This document shows positions 1-8,636 of a stretch of DNA of 37,103 nt, one piece after another. The notes under the pieces were generated by a model, which ran no database searches, was not told where the DNA came from, and saw only the letters and a program-made list of their open reading frames with translations. The first letter of the stretch is position 1, and each line of letters opens with the position of its first letter. A program made the translations under genes and the position numbers. The stretch covers positions 1 through 37,103 of the forward strand of contig JAJYCS010000017.1 in the NCBI GenBank assembly GCA_021778115.1, read 5' to 3'. This DNA is from Deltaproteobacteria bacterium. Its GTDB lineage: Bacteria; Desulfobacterota; Desulfuromonadia; Geobacterales; Pseudopelobacteraceae.

Positions 1-38
1 GCGTGGTCGTTATCGTCGCGTACTACCTGTTCAAGTAA
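1..38 (+). CDS. nuoL: NADH-quinone oxidoreductase subunit L, C-terminal end (partial)
   Basis: Only the last eleven codons and the TAA stop (36-38) lie in the window. The frame starting at base 3 reads VVVIVAYYLFK and stops, a hydrophobic end consistent with the last transmembrane helix of a proton-pumping complex I subunit. The assignment to NuoL rests mainly on position: the standard nuo order is L-M-N, and nuoM follows 37 bp downstream on the same strand. The visible residues alone would not identify it. Confidence 0.6.
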   Translation, partial: VVVIVAYYLFK

Positions 39-75
39 GGTTCCGTTTCGCATTCTGTATAAAGGAGCAGATTCG

Positions 76-1647
76 ATGAGTAACATTTTGAGCGTGATGA
101 CCTTTCTGCCGATCCTGGGGGTGCTCCTGCTGCTCTTCATCCCCAAGGAGAGCAAGGGGACCCTGCGCGGCGTCGCCATGCTGACGACGATCGCCACCTT
201 CCTGGTCTCGCTGCCGATCCTGACCGGCTTCCAGACCAACGCTGACTTTCAGTTTGTGGAGAATGTCCCCTGGATCGCCGCCGGGCCCTTCGCCATGCGT
301 TACAACATCGGTGTCGACGGCATCAGCCTCTGGCTGGTAATCCTCACCACCTTCATCATGCCGATTGCGGTCCTCTCCACCTGGACTGCAGTTGAGGAAA
401 AGGTCAAGGAGTACATGATCTGCCTGCTGCTGCTCGAAACCGGCATGCTGGGCGCCTTCATCTCCCTGGATCTCTTCCTCTTCTACATCTTCTGGGAAGT
501 GATGCTGATCCCGATGTACTTCATGATCGGTATCTGGGGCGGCAAAAACCGGATCTACGCCGCGGTGAAGTTCTTCATCTACACCATGGTCGGCTCGCTC
601 CTGATGCTGGTGGCCCTGATCTACCTCTACTTCCTGGGTACCAAGGCCGGTATCACCGACTTCAGCCTGCTGCACTTCTTTGACCTGAAGATCGACCCGG
701 CCACCCAGACATGGCTCTTCCTGGCATTTGCCTTCGCCTTTGCCATCAAGGTGCCGATGTTCCCGTTGCACACCTGGTTGCCCGACGCCCACACCGAGGC
801 GCCGACCGCCGGCTCCGTGATTCTGGCCGCCATCCTTCTGAAGATGGGCACGTATGGTTATATCCGCTTTGCCATACCCCTCTTCCCCGATGCAACCCGC
901 CAGTTCACCCCGCTGATCGCCACCCTTGCGGTCATCGGTATCATTTACGCCGCCTTGGTCGCCATGGTTCAGGAGGATGTCAAGAAGCTGGTGGCCTACT
1001 CCTCAGTGGCCCACTTAGGCTTCGTCATGCTCGGCATCTTTTCCCTCAACCAGCAGGGGGTGACGGGCGGCATGTTGCAGATGCTGAACCACGGTGTATC
1101 CACCGGCGCACTGTTCCTCATCGTCGGCTTTATCTATGAGCGTCGTCATACCCGTCTGATTACCGACTTTGGTGGCCTCTCCAAACAGATGCCGATCTTT
1201 GCCACCATCTTTATGATTGTCACCCTCTCATCCATAGGCCTGCCGGGCACCAACGGCTTTGTCGGCGAGTTTCTGGTGCTGATCGGCGCCTTTGAGAGCT
1301 CCTTGCGTTGGTGGACCATCATCGCCTCCAGCGGCGTCATCTTTGCCGCGGTCTACATGCTCTGGATGTTCCAGAGGGTCATGTTTGGTGAGTTGGATAA
1401 TCCCAAAAATCAGGTACTCAGCGACCTGAATGTTCGCGAGATTGTCATTATGGTGCCGCTGATCGTGCTCATCTTTGTCATGGGTGTCTATCCGAACCCG
1501 TTCATTGAGAAGATGACTCCGGCCATCGAGAAGGTGATTGCCAAGGCCCGTATCGAACCGGTCGTAACCGCCACCGCGGTCCCTGTTGCCGCTCCCGTGG
1601 CGCCTGTGCTGCCTGCTTCCCCGTCAGCGCAACCGGCTGTCCACTAG
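76..1647 (+). CDS. nuoM: NADH-quinone oxidoreductase subunit M (NuoM)
   Basis: NuoM is an antiporter-like membrane subunit of respiratory complex I and forms one proton channel of the membrane arm. The 523-aa product is hydrophobic throughout, with about 14 predicted helices. Hallmarks are a glutamate in a membrane helix at E141 (context YIFWEVMLIP), a channel lysine at K225, and the LHTWLPDAHTEAPTAGSV segment from residue 231. The start is supported by an AAGGAG ribosome site about 8 bases upstream of ATG 76. The gene sits between nuoL and nuoN, 33 bp before nuoN. The last 30 or so residues form an Ala/Pro/Val-rich tail that is not typical of NuoM; it looks like a flexible extension and does not affect the assignment. 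Confidence 0.96.
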   Translation: MSNILSVMTFLPILGVLLLLFIPKESKGTLRGVAMLTTIATFLVSLPILTGFQTNADFQFVENVPWIAAGPFAMRYNIGVDGISLWLVILTTFIMPIAVLSTWTAVEEKVKEYMICLLLLETGMLGAFISLDLFLFYIFWEVMLIPMYFMIGIWGGKNRIYAAVKFFIYTMVGSLLMLVALIYLYFLGTKAGITDFSLLHFFDLKIDPATQTWLFLAFAFAFAIKVPMFPLHTWLPDAHTEAPTAGSVILAAILLKMGTYGYIRFAIPLFPDATRQFTPLIATLAVIGIIYAALVAMVQEDVKKLVAYSSVAHLGFVMLGIFSLNQQGVTGGMLQMLNHGVSTGALFLIVGFIYERRHTRLITDFGGLSKQMPIFATIFMIVTLSSIGLPGTNGFVGEFLVLIGAFESSLRWWTIIASSGVIFAAVYMLWMFQRVMFGELDNPKNQVLSDLNVREIVIMVPLIVLIFVMGVYPNPFIEKMTPAIEKVIAKARIEPVVTATAVPVAAPVAPVLPASPSAQPAVH

Positions 1648-1680
1648 CAGATTGAGTCAACGTTCCTGGAGGACTGTTCA

Positions 1681-3138
1681 ATGGATATCAATGTAGCTCA
1701 ACTTTTTCAGACGATTAACCTTGCCACCATCATGCCGGAGATCATCCTCTCCGTGGTGGCGATGGTGTTGTTACTGGTTAACGTCTTCGTCCCCTCAAGC
1801 TCCAAGGGGTATCTGGCCTGGCTCAGCCTGGCCGGCCTTGTGGGCGCCGGTATCTCCGCCGCCACCGGATGGGGATCAACCATTTCGAGCTTTAACGGCG
1901 CGGTTGTGCTGGACAATTTCGCCATCTTTTTCAAGATCATCATGGCGGTTGCGGCCGGTCTCTCCATCCTGATCGCCGATCAGTATCTTGAGCGAGAAGG
2001 CTGCAACCACGGCGAACTGTACCCCTTGGTCCTCTTCACCACCGTCGGTATGATGCTGATGGCCTCCGGCACCGACATGATGACCATTTTCCTGGGGCTG
2101 GAGCTGATGTCTATCTCCCTCTATGTCCTTGCAGGGTTTAACCGCGCCAATCTCAAGTCCAACGAGGCCGGTTTGAAATACTTCCTCCTGGGTGCCTTCT
2201 CCACCGGTTTTCTGCTGTACGGCATGGCCTTGGTCTATGGCGCCACCGGCACTACCCGTATCGCCGAGATCGCCGCAGCGGTGCAGATGGGTGCCTCCGG
2301 TACCATGCTGACCATCGGCGCCCTGCTAATCCTGACCGGCTTCGCCTTTAAGATAGCCGCCGCTCCCTTCCATATGTGGACCCCTGACGTCTACGAGGGG
2401 GCGCCGACCCCGATCACCGCCCTGATGTCCGCCGGACCCAAGGCCGCCGGCTTCGCCGCCTTCCTCCGCGTCTTTCTCGTGGCCTTCCCCACCATGAAGG
2501 CCGACTGGTCCGACCTTCTCTGGGTTCTGGCGGTTCTGACCATGACCATCGGCAACATCACCGCCCTGCGTCAGGACAACATCAAGCGGATGCTTGCCTA
2601 TTCATCCATCGCCCATGCCGGCTACGCGCTGGTTGGCTTTGCCTCTGCCACCGTTACGGGTGTCTCCGGCATCCTTTTCTACATGCTCTCCTATGCCTTC
2701 ATGAACATCGGGGCCTTTGCCATTGTGGTGCTGGTGAGCAAACAGGGCGAAAGTAACGGCAATGTCCAGGACTTCGCCGGGCTAGGCCATAAGCGGCCGG
2801 TCCTGGCAGCGGTCATGACCCTGTTCCTCTTCTCCCTTGCCGGCATGCCGCCAACCGCCGGCTTTATCGGCAAGTTCTATCTCTTCTCCGGCGCCGTTCA
2901 GGCCGGCTATGTCTGGCTTGCCGTGATTGGCGTTCTGAACAGCGCCGCATCGGTTTACTATTACCTCCGCGTGATGGTCTACATGTATATGAAGCCTGCA
3001 GATGAGGAGTTCAGCTGGGTGACCGTGACCGCCCCCATTACCCTGGCCCTTACCCTCTCGACCATCGGCTCGCTGGTCCCGGGGATCATTCCTTCCTATC
3101 TGCTGCAGTTCGCCCAGGAGGCGGTTAGAATCTTCTAG
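1681..3138 (+). CDS. nuoN: NADH-quinone oxidoreductase subunit N (NuoN)
   Basis: NuoN is the third antiporter-like proton-channel subunit of complex I, in the cytoplasmic membrane. The 485-aa protein has the expected length and about 14 hydrophobic helices. It carries the family segment FKIAAAPFHMWTPDVYEGAP with its channel lysine, followed by a KRMLAYSSIAHAGY motif. A GGAGG site lies upstream of ATG 1681. It is the last gene of the nuo operon: a perfect 12-bp hairpin with a short T run follows 28 bp after the stop. The next genes are on the opposite strand and converge on it. Confidence 0.96.
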   Translation: MDINVAQLFQTINLATIMPEIILSVVAMVLLLVNVFVPSSSKGYLAWLSLAGLVGAGISAATGWGSTISSFNGAVVLDNFAIFFKIIMAVAAGLSILIADQYLEREGCNHGELYPLVLFTTVGMMLMASGTDMMTIFLGLELMSISLYVLAGFNRANLKSNEAGLKYFLLGAFSTGFLLYGMALVYGATGTTRIAEIAAAVQMGASGTMLTIGALLILTGFAFKIAAAPFHMWTPDVYEGAPTPITALMSAGPKAAGFAAFLRVFLVAFPTMKADWSDLLWVLAVLTMTIGNITALRQDNIKRMLAYSSIAHAGYALVGFASATVTGVSGILFYMLSYAFMNIGAFAIVVLVSKQGESNGNVQDFAGLGHKRPVLAAVMTLFLFSLAGMPPTAGFIGKFYLFSGAVQAGYVWLAVIGVLNSAASVYYYLRVMVYMYMKPADEEFSWVTVTAPITLALTLSTIGSLVPGIIPSYLLQFAQEAVRIF

Positions 3139-3166
3139 CGCACTCCGGTTTTTCACGACGCACACG

Positions 3167-3207
3167 CAGAAACGGCGGCCCATCTCGGGACCGCCGTTTC
3201 TGTTTAC
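3167..3207 (+). terminator. Rho-independent terminator of the nuo operon
   Basis: A perfect 12-bp inverted repeat (3167-3178 with 3191-3202, arms CAGAAACGGCGG / CCGCCGTTTCTG) with a 12-base loop is followed on the plus strand by TTTACA. It lies between the convergent nuoN and mvhD-like genes. The T run is short and only on the plus side, so it best serves nuo; it may also slow transcription arriving from the hydrogenase side. Confidence 0.8.
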
Positions 3208-3227
3208 AGACAACAACGGTACGGTGT

Positions 3228-3710
3228 TTAACCGCTGTCTTCGCTAGGATCGGATTGGGAGGGGAGCTGCCGGAGGCGTTCCGCAAAGTCAACGGTCAGC
3301 CGGGAAAACTTCTCCGCCTCAGCAGCCGAGACATAGTCAAAACAGAACCGGGCGGGATCAATACCCAGCTGTGGGAGGAGGGGGAGGAGGAGTTCAGCGC
3401 GGCAGGCGGCACGGAGATTCCCCTCCTTGTAGTGACAGTCGCCCGGGTGGCAGGCGAGGAGCATTACACCATCGGCGCCGCCTTGAAATGCCTCCAGGAG
3501 AAGGGTCGGCTCCACCCGGCCGGAACACATTACCCGGATCACGGAGAGCTCCGGCGGGACCGGCAGCTGGTTGGCGCCGGCCTTGTCGGCACCGGCGTAG
3601 GAACACCAGGTGCAGAGAAAGGCGACAATCCTGAGGCTCGTCTCGGTATGAGCGGTAGTTGTGGCAGGCCGATGCGCAGTCCATGTATCCGATATCTCCC
3701 GGCAGCTCAT
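3228..3710 (-). CDS. mvhD: MvhD-like iron-sulfur subunit (hydrogenase/HdrA electron connector)
   Basis: MvhD carries a [2Fe-2S] cluster and links the F420-non-reducing hydrogenase MvhAG to heterodisulfide reductase subunit A. The 160-aa product shows the family pattern in order: AFLCTWCSYAGADKAG near residue 32, IRVMCSGRVEP, then LLACHPGDCHYKEGN, giving five conserved cysteines. The tail is a short amphipathic helix. Its ATG overlaps the stop of the HdrA gene by four bases (ATGA, 3707-3710), indicating translational coupling. It is the last gene of the long minus-strand block. In some archaea and bacteria this domain is fused to HdrA; here it is separate. Confidence 0.9.
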   Translation of the reverse strand: MSCREISDTWTAHRPATTTAHTETSLRIVAFLCTWCSYAGADKAGANQLPVPPELSVIRVMCSGRVEPTLLLEAFQGGADGVMLLACHPGDCHYKEGNLRAACRAELLLPLLPQLGIDPARFCFDYVSAAEAEKFSRLTVDFAERLRQLPSQSDPSEDSG

Positions 3711-5644
3711 GCAAGCACCCCCTCGATCTCGGCCCGCAGCATAGCGCGGGAAAATCCGCGGCCGGTTATGGCTCCTGCCGGGCAGGCGGCAACGCAGGTA
3801 CCGCAGCCACGGCAGAGGATATCAGTAACCTCCGCGCTCCGCTCCCGGCTGTTCCAGCCGATCGCCTGGTAGGGGCAGAGCTGGATGCAGGTTCGACATC
3901 CGGCGCACCGCACTGCATCCACCACCGCTACCTGGGGATCCACCACGAGGTCGCGCCCCTCAACCAGCTCAGAGAGGGCAAGACCGGCGGCAGCGGCGCC
4001 GCTGGCAAAGGCTTCACGGATATCCCCGGGCCCTCGGCAGGAACCGGCCAGGTAGACACCAAGCAGAGGGCTGCTGCAGGGAGCGGAGAGGCTATGGAGG
4101 GGGGTGACGAACCCCCCCTCACCGGTTGTAAGCTCGAGGAGTGAGGCAGCCATGCCGGTCCCGTCACCTGCCGCAAGGGGACGCAGCAGGACGATCAGTT
4201 CGGCCGGAACGGACTCGCCGGAGGGGAGGGTGATGGTCTGATCCGGACCACTGCCTGTCACGCGGAGGTCCGACAAACGTTCATAGCGGTGCACCCGGCT
4301 GCGATCACCGTGGTACTGGCGGGCTGCCTCGACCCCAGGGAGAGACTGTTCCCGCACCAGGCGGGTAATCTCTGCACCCTCCAGCTTGGCAGCGGCCAGA
4401 TGGGCGTACTTAAGGGCGGCCCGGCAGCAGGTGGCTGAACAGTACGCGGTAGCCGAGCTGTCCAGGGAACCGGCGCAGTGGACAAGAACAACCGAGGCAG
4501 GCGGGGTCGCGCTGGCGGTTACCAGTTCACCGCCGGTGGGACCGTTCATGGCCAGGAGCCGTTCAAAGCTGTAAGCGGTATGAAGGTTGGTTGCCGCAGC
4601 AAAGGAGGGCGGGATGCTCTGCTGTTCAACGGCACCGGTGGCGATGATGAGCGCCCCGGCCTGCAGCTGCAGCTCCTGTCCGGTATCGGAGAAGTCCATG
4701 GCCCCTGCTACCGGGCATTCAGTCAGGCAGAGGTCGCACGGCGTCCCATTCAGGCGGAGGCAGGCGTCGGCTGCAATGTGCGGGAGGTTCGGCAGGGCGC
4801 CGGCAAAGGGGACGTCAACGGCGGCGAGTTCACCGGTGCGATTCCATCCGTTAGGGCGACGGGCGGGGCAGACCGCTGCGCAGAGCATGCAGCCGATGCA
4901 GAGATCGGGATTGATGAAGCGGGGGCGCTGCCTGACCGTCAGGTTCCAGTTGCCGAAGCTGCCGGTAACGCCGGTCAGATCCGACAGGGTAAGGATGGTT
5001 ACCCGCGGGCTCTCCGGGCCATGCAGGAGCTCCCCCATAAGCGGTTCCAGGAGGCAGGGGCCGCATTCAAGGCCGGGAAAAAGCTCCTCAAACCGGACCG
5101 CCAGGCCACCGATCAACGGTTCCCGTTCTATCAGGGTGACCCTGCGCCCTGCCCGGGCCAGGGTAAGGGCCGCCTGCATCCCGGCAGGCCCGGCGCCTAC
5201 GATCGCCACCTCGGTACGTACCGGCACCTGCCGCTCGGCAAGGGGTTCGTGGCGTTGCACCCGGTACAGGGCGGCGGAGAGCATCCGGGCAGCCTTGCGG
5301 GTGGCCTGCAGGGGGGCGTCGGTTACCCAGGCGACCTGTTCGCGAATGTTCACCAGCTGCAGCATCCAGGGGTTGATCCCCGCATCGGCCAGCAGGCGGC
5401 GGAAGGTGGGCTCATGCTCACGCGGGGAGCAGGCCGCCACCACCACCCGGTCAGGCTGTTCCTGACGCAGCCAGGCGGTAAGCTGTTCAAGATTGTCGGC
5501 GCCGCAGGCCAGTTCATCGACCCTGAAGAGCGGTTTGCAGGGGTGGTGGGCCAACAGGTCCTGCACCTGTGCCCAGTCGATCTTCTCGGTGACGATGCCG
5601 CTGCAGCTGCAGAGGATGACGACGGTCTTGATGCGATCAGGCAT
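3707..5644 (-). CDS. hdrA: HdrA-like FAD/iron-sulfur protein (heterodisulfide reductase subunit A family)
   Basis: HdrA proteins hold the flavin that splits hydrogenase electrons between two acceptors in flavin-based electron bifurcation. The 645-aa product has the HdrA architecture: an N-terminal domain with C12 and C14 (CSCSG) and the VVVAACSPREHEPTFRRLL block (residues 68-86), an FAD Rossmann motif GAGPAG at 150-155, a CGPC motif, an inserted ferredoxin-like cluster (CIGCMLCAAVCP, about residue 255), and two C-terminal [4Fe-4S] motifs (CAGCRTCIQLCP and CRGCGTCVAACP). I chose ATG 5644, which has GGGGGAAACC just before it; an in-frame ATG at 5656 lacks such a site. It overlaps the protease gene by 8 bp and mvhD by 4 bp. 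HdrB and HdrC, the usual heterodisulfide-reducing partners, are not in the window. Confidence 0.9.
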   Translation of the reverse strand: MPDRIKTVVILCSCSGIVTEKIDWAQVQDLLAHHPCKPLFRVDELACGADNLEQLTAWLRQEQPDRVVVAACSPREHEPTFRRLLADAGINPWMLQLVNIREQVAWVTDAPLQATRKAARMLSAALYRVQRHEPLAERQVPVRTEVAIVGAGPAGMQAALTLARAGRRVTLIEREPLIGGLAVRFEELFPGLECGPCLLEPLMGELLHGPESPRVTILTLSDLTGVTGSFGNWNLTVRQRPRFINPDLCIGCMLCAAVCPARRPNGWNRTGELAAVDVPFAGALPNLPHIAADACLRLNGTPCDLCLTECPVAGAMDFSDTGQELQLQAGALIIATGAVEQQSIPPSFAAATNLHTAYSFERLLAMNGPTGGELVTASATPPASVVLVHCAGSLDSSATAYCSATCCRAALKYAHLAAAKLEGAEITRLVREQSLPGVEAARQYHGDRSRVHRYERLSDLRVTGSGPDQTITLPSGESVPAELIVLLRPLAAGDGTGMAASLLELTTGEGGFVTPLHSLSAPCSSPLLGVYLAGSCRGPGDIREAFASGAAAAGLALSELVEGRDLVVDPQVAVVDAVRCAGCRTCIQLCPYQAIGWNSRERSAEVTDILCRGCGTCVAACPAGAITGRGFSRAMLRAEIEGVLA

Positions 5645-6122
5645 GGTTTCCCCCATCGGGATAGCCGGTTCGTTCTTGCACGAGCTTCAGGACGGTGCTG
5701 CAGACGTCAGTAAGCGCCTCCTGTACCGCCGGGGTCAGCTGCTCGCTGAAGGTGGCGACGTCACCTGCTACCACCGCCACCAGATGTATGGCCTCATCAG
5801 GGGGAAGTGGAATCCCCATTCCCCGGCCGATGGCCAGCGCCTCAGCAAGGGAGCAGTCGTGGCCACAGGCGGCATTGCGAGTTACGGTCTCAACCCCGGC
5901 GATCAGGACCTCGCCAGGGACACGGCGTGTATCCCAAAGGGCATCCACGATCACGGCGCGGTCTGCACCGGCCAGCTCCTCCACCAGAAGCAGCCCCCCG
6001 GCGTGGGATTCAACCAGCCGGACGCCGGGCAGCTCGTCGCCGGTCAGCAACTGCCGTACCACCCGGGGGCCGACCCCGTCGTCGGTGAGATAGGGGCATC
6101 CCAGCCCAATCACCACCTGCAT
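5637..6122 (-). CDS. [NiFe]-hydrogenase maturation protease
   Basis: This 161-aa protein belongs to the HycI/HyaD/FrcD endopeptidase family, which removes the C-terminal peptide of the hydrogenase large subunit after nickel insertion. Seen in the sequence: the opening strand VVIGLGCPYLTDDGVGPRVV with its acidic residue (E16 in HybD, here in the LTDDG segment), and the later DRAVIVDALWD segment with the second conserved acidic residue. Length and alternating beta/alpha pattern fit the family. It starts immediately after the large-subunit gene (2 bp gap) and overlaps hdrA, so the substrate is almost certainly the adjacent large subunit. Confidence 0.9.
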   Translation of the reverse strand: MQVVIGLGCPYLTDDGVGPRVVRQLLTGDELPGVRLVESHAGGLLLVEELAGADRAVIVDALWDTRRVPGEVLIAGVETVTRNAACGHDCSLAEALAIGRGMGIPLPPDEAIHLVAVVAGDVATFSEQLTPAVQEALTDVCSTVLKLVQERTGYPDGGNHA

Positions 6123-6124
6123 CG

Positions 6125-7615
6125 CTAGTCCCTGGAGATCCGATCAAGGAGTGCGCCGTCGGATACCCGGCGCACCAGCAGCTCCAGCGGCGCCTTGCCG
6201 AGGGCATGGGTGGCGCAGGAACAGCAGGGATCGTAGAGGCGAAAGGCCATCTCCACCCGGTTCAGTATCCCGTCGTTGCAGAGACCGTTTTTGATCAGTC
6301 CTTTGGCCGCCTTCATGATCGAGAGAGAGATCGGCGCGTTGTTGTTGGTGGTGCCGACGATCAGATTCACCCTCGTGAGTATGCCCCGCTCGTCAGTCTC
6401 GTAGTGATGGGTCAGGGTCCCCCGGGGTGCCTCGACCGAACCTACCCCGGTCCCCGCCCGCGGTGCCACGGCCTGGCGGACATTTGTATCGCAGATGTCC
6501 GGGTGTTCCAGGAGCTCCTCCATCCGTTCCGCGGCGAACAACAGCTCAATCAGCCGGGCCCAGTGGGTAGCCAAGCGGTGGTGAACCGGTAGGTTACGAC
6601 CCTTGGGGCCTTTGCCGAGGAGCCCGAAGGTGTCGTAGAAGCGTTCAAACTCGGCCTGGGCCAGGGGGGTGGCCATCCGATCGGCCACGTTGAGGCGGGA
6701 GAGGGGGGTAGCCTGATAGATGCCACTGTCCAGGCCGTCCACAAAACCGTGCCAGCCAAATTTTTTCAGATAGGGGAACTTCAGGTAGCTCCAGGGCTCC
6801 ACCCGCTCGGCAATATGCTCTTGATAGTCCTTTGGTTCGTAAAGGGTCACCTGATTCCCCAGGGTATCCACCACCCTGATCCTGCCGTCATAGAAGTTGA
6901 CCGCCATGCCGCTGTCCACCGTCCCCATGCTATGGGTCTCGTGACGGTAGAGGTCCGACAGGACTAGGTCCCGATAGGACGGTTCCTTGAGAACGATATC
7001 CGCAAAGAGCTGCAGGGAGAAGCGGGCAAAGGCGACGTTTTCAGCGGCATAACGGCGAAAAGTGATCTGTTGTTCCCGGGTGATCGGTACGGCCCAGCCA
7101 CCGGGGAGGGCACCGCAGAGGTGTACACCGCGACCACCAAGCTCTTTGATTAGTTCGTGGTTGCGGCGTCGGCAGGCGATGACCTGCCCGCCCACCTCCT
7201 GCCCCACCGTGCGGATCACCCCGAGGATGTTTCGTTCGGAGGGAGGCGCATCGGGACCGACGATGAAGTCGGGACCCCCCAGACAGTAAAAATGGGTGGT
7301 GTGGTCGGCGACAAAAAAGGCGTGGTAGATCAATTCGCGGATCCGGCGGGCCGCCGGCAGGCAGGGGACCCCCCAGGCCGCATCCACCGCCTTGATGGCT
7401 GCGATATGGTGCGCCTCGGGGCAGACCCCGCAGATCCGGTTGGTGATGTTCGGCATCTCCTCGGCCGGTCGGCCGATGCAGAATGACTCGAAGCCGCGCA
7501 GCTCCGGAACCTGGAAATAGGCAGCCGTCACCTCGCCGCTGTCGTCAAGGAATATCTCGATCTTGCCGTGGCCCTCAAGGCGGGTGATCGGGTCGATGGT
7601 GATCCTGCGGCTCAT
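6125..7615 (-). CDS. mvhA: [NiFe]-hydrogenase large (catalytic) subunit, MvhA/group 3c-like
   Basis: This is the catalytic subunit that splits or forms H2 at the NiFe(CN)2CO site. In the 496-aa product the four nickel ligands are visible: the L1 motif RICGVCPEAH with C62 and C65, and the L2 motif DPCCSCATH with C464 and C467. The 26 residues after H470 are the expected C-terminal peptide removed by the adjacent protease. The DPCxxCATH form and the partner genes MvhD and HdrA point to group 3c. The start is ATG 7615: it has GGAGA about 8 bases upstream and shares an ATGA overlap with the small-subunit stop. The frame stays open for 85 more codons upstream, but these are low-complexity and overlap the small-subunit gene. 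All four ligands are Cys, so no selenocysteine is used here. Confidence 0.94.
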   Translation of the reverse strand: MSRRITIDPITRLEGHGKIEIFLDDSGEVTAAYFQVPELRGFESFCIGRPAEEMPNITNRICGVCPEAHHIAAIKAVDAAWGVPCLPAARRIRELIYHAFFVADHTTHFYCLGGPDFIVGPDAPPSERNILGVIRTVGQEVGGQVIACRRRNHELIKELGGRGVHLCGALPGGWAVPITREQQITFRRYAAENVAFARFSLQLFADIVLKEPSYRDLVLSDLYRHETHSMGTVDSGMAVNFYDGRIRVVDTLGNQVTLYEPKDYQEHIAERVEPWSYLKFPYLKKFGWHGFVDGLDSGIYQATPLSRLNVADRMATPLAQAEFERFYDTFGLLGKGPKGRNLPVHHRLATHWARLIELLFAAERMEELLEHPDICDTNVRQAVAPRAGTGVGSVEAPRGTLTHHYETDERGILTRVNLIVGTTNNNAPISLSIMKAAKGLIKNGLCNDGILNRVEMAFRLYDPCCSCATHALGKAPLELLVRRVSDGALLDRISRD

Positions 7616-8613
7616 GGTTGTCTCTCCGGTTTTCTGTCGGCCACCACGGAGGCGGCCAGGGTGTAGCGGTACAGGCTTCCCAGGGGGTCGGTCAAACCTA
7701 CCGAAGGAACGGGTCGGGCAGCCCCACCAGCCGCGAGGAGTTCCACGGCGGGTGGACGGATGGCTGCGGCGATGGCGGTGAGGGCTGCAGCACCAGGGTC
7801 GGCGTCCAGATCCAGGGGGCCGTAGCAGCCGGTGCAGGGCATGGCAACGGAGGGACAGAGTGCGGCGCATCCCCCCCTGGTGGCGCTGCCGACACAGGGT
7901 ATCCCCTGCTCAAGGAGGCACCAGCCCGGTTCGGGGATCAGCGCGCAGCTCCGCAGCAGCTGAGGCGTCAAGACACCTCGCTTCTCACGGGGACAGTCAT
8001 CGCAGACCGCCCGTGCAGAACAGCCCAGGAGAGAGCAGGGAGGGGGGAGGGGAGCGCCGGAGGCCAGCTGCCGGATCAGGGCGACGATCTGTTCAGGTTC
8101 CGGTGGGCAGCCCGGCATGCCGTAGTCCACTACTACCGCTTGATCCAGGGCCAGGACACGCGGCAGGAAGGGGGGGAGCTCCAGTTCCCCGGCAGCCACG
8201 TGACTGACCGGCTGCGGTACCAGCCCTTGGGGGTTGTCCAGGGTGGGGGAGGTTCGATAGACCGTCTCCAGCAGGTGCTGTAGACCGTGCTGGTTTGCCA
8301 GGGCAGGAATCCCGCCGCTCACCGCACAGCTGCCGAAGGCGATGAGGAGCCGTGACTTCTGACGCAGGAGCCGGGCCATATCGAGGTTCTCCGCCGTCCG
8401 GAGGGCCCCGTTGAAGAGGGTCACCGCGATGGCCCCGTCCGGCAGCGCCTCTATGTCGGCCCGTTTGCCGTCCAGGAGGCAGGGGCAGAAGATGAAATCG
8501 AAGTGGCGGTCCACCTCCAGGATCGCTTCATGGATGTTAGCCAGGCTGACCTCGCAGCCGCCGCAGGAGGCGGCCCAGTACATGGCCAGTTTCGGTCTCT
8601 CGGTCGCGGTCAT
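7612..8613 (-). CDS. mvhG: [NiFe]-hydrogenase small (iron-sulfur) subunit, MvhG-like
   Basis: The small subunit carries electrons from the NiFe site through FeS clusters. The 333-aa product has the proximal-cluster ligands C17 and C20 (AASCGGCEVSL), then FGSCAVSGG and MPGCPPEPE. A Cys-rich C-terminal region (about residues 192-270) with CSLLGC, CDDCP, CVGS, CAALCP and CTGCYGP is enough for two further [4Fe-4S] clusters, as in MvhG. There is no Tat signal, so the enzyme should be cytoplasmic, in keeping with group 3. GGGGAGGAG lies about 9 bases before ATG 8613. The upstream diguanylate cyclase ends only 23 bp away on the same strand, with no terminator or separate promoter visible between them. 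Confidence 0.92.
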   Translation of the reverse strand: MTATERPKLAMYWAASCGGCEVSLANIHEAILEVDRHFDFIFCPCLLDGKRADIEALPDGAIAVTLFNGALRTAENLDMARLLRQKSRLLIAFGSCAVSGGIPALANQHGLQHLLETVYRTSPTLDNPQGLVPQPVSHVAAGELELPPFLPRVLALDQAVVVDYGMPGCPPEPEQIVALIRQLASGAPLPPPCSLLGCSARAVCDDCPREKRGVLTPQLLRSCALIPEPGWCLLEQGIPCVGSATRGGCAALCPSVAMPCTGCYGPLDLDADPGAAALTAIAAAIRPPAVELLAAGGAARPVPSVGLTDPLGSLYRYTLAASVVADRKPERQP

Positions 8614-8636
8614 TGCCGGTCTCCTCCCCGCTGGGT

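Noticed and set aside
4478-5713. Long plus-strand open frame (411 codons) antisense to hdrA
   Set aside because: It mirrors the high-GC hdrA gene, has low-complexity composition and no recognisable domain. The same reasoning removes other long antisense frames, such as 9858-10937, 11571-12440, 12996-14147, 15111-16235 and 34920-36242.
7616-7870. 85-codon N-terminal extension of the hydrogenase large subunit frame
   Set aside because: It overlaps the small-subunit gene, is Arg/Pro-rich with no family match, and the ATG at 7615 has a good ribosome site and the proper MvhA start.
6125-8613. Selenocysteine in the hydrogenase, prompted by the presence of tRNA-Sec
   Set aside because: All nickel-ligand positions in the large subunit read as Cys and no in-frame TGA interrupts the gene; the same holds for hdrA and mvhD.
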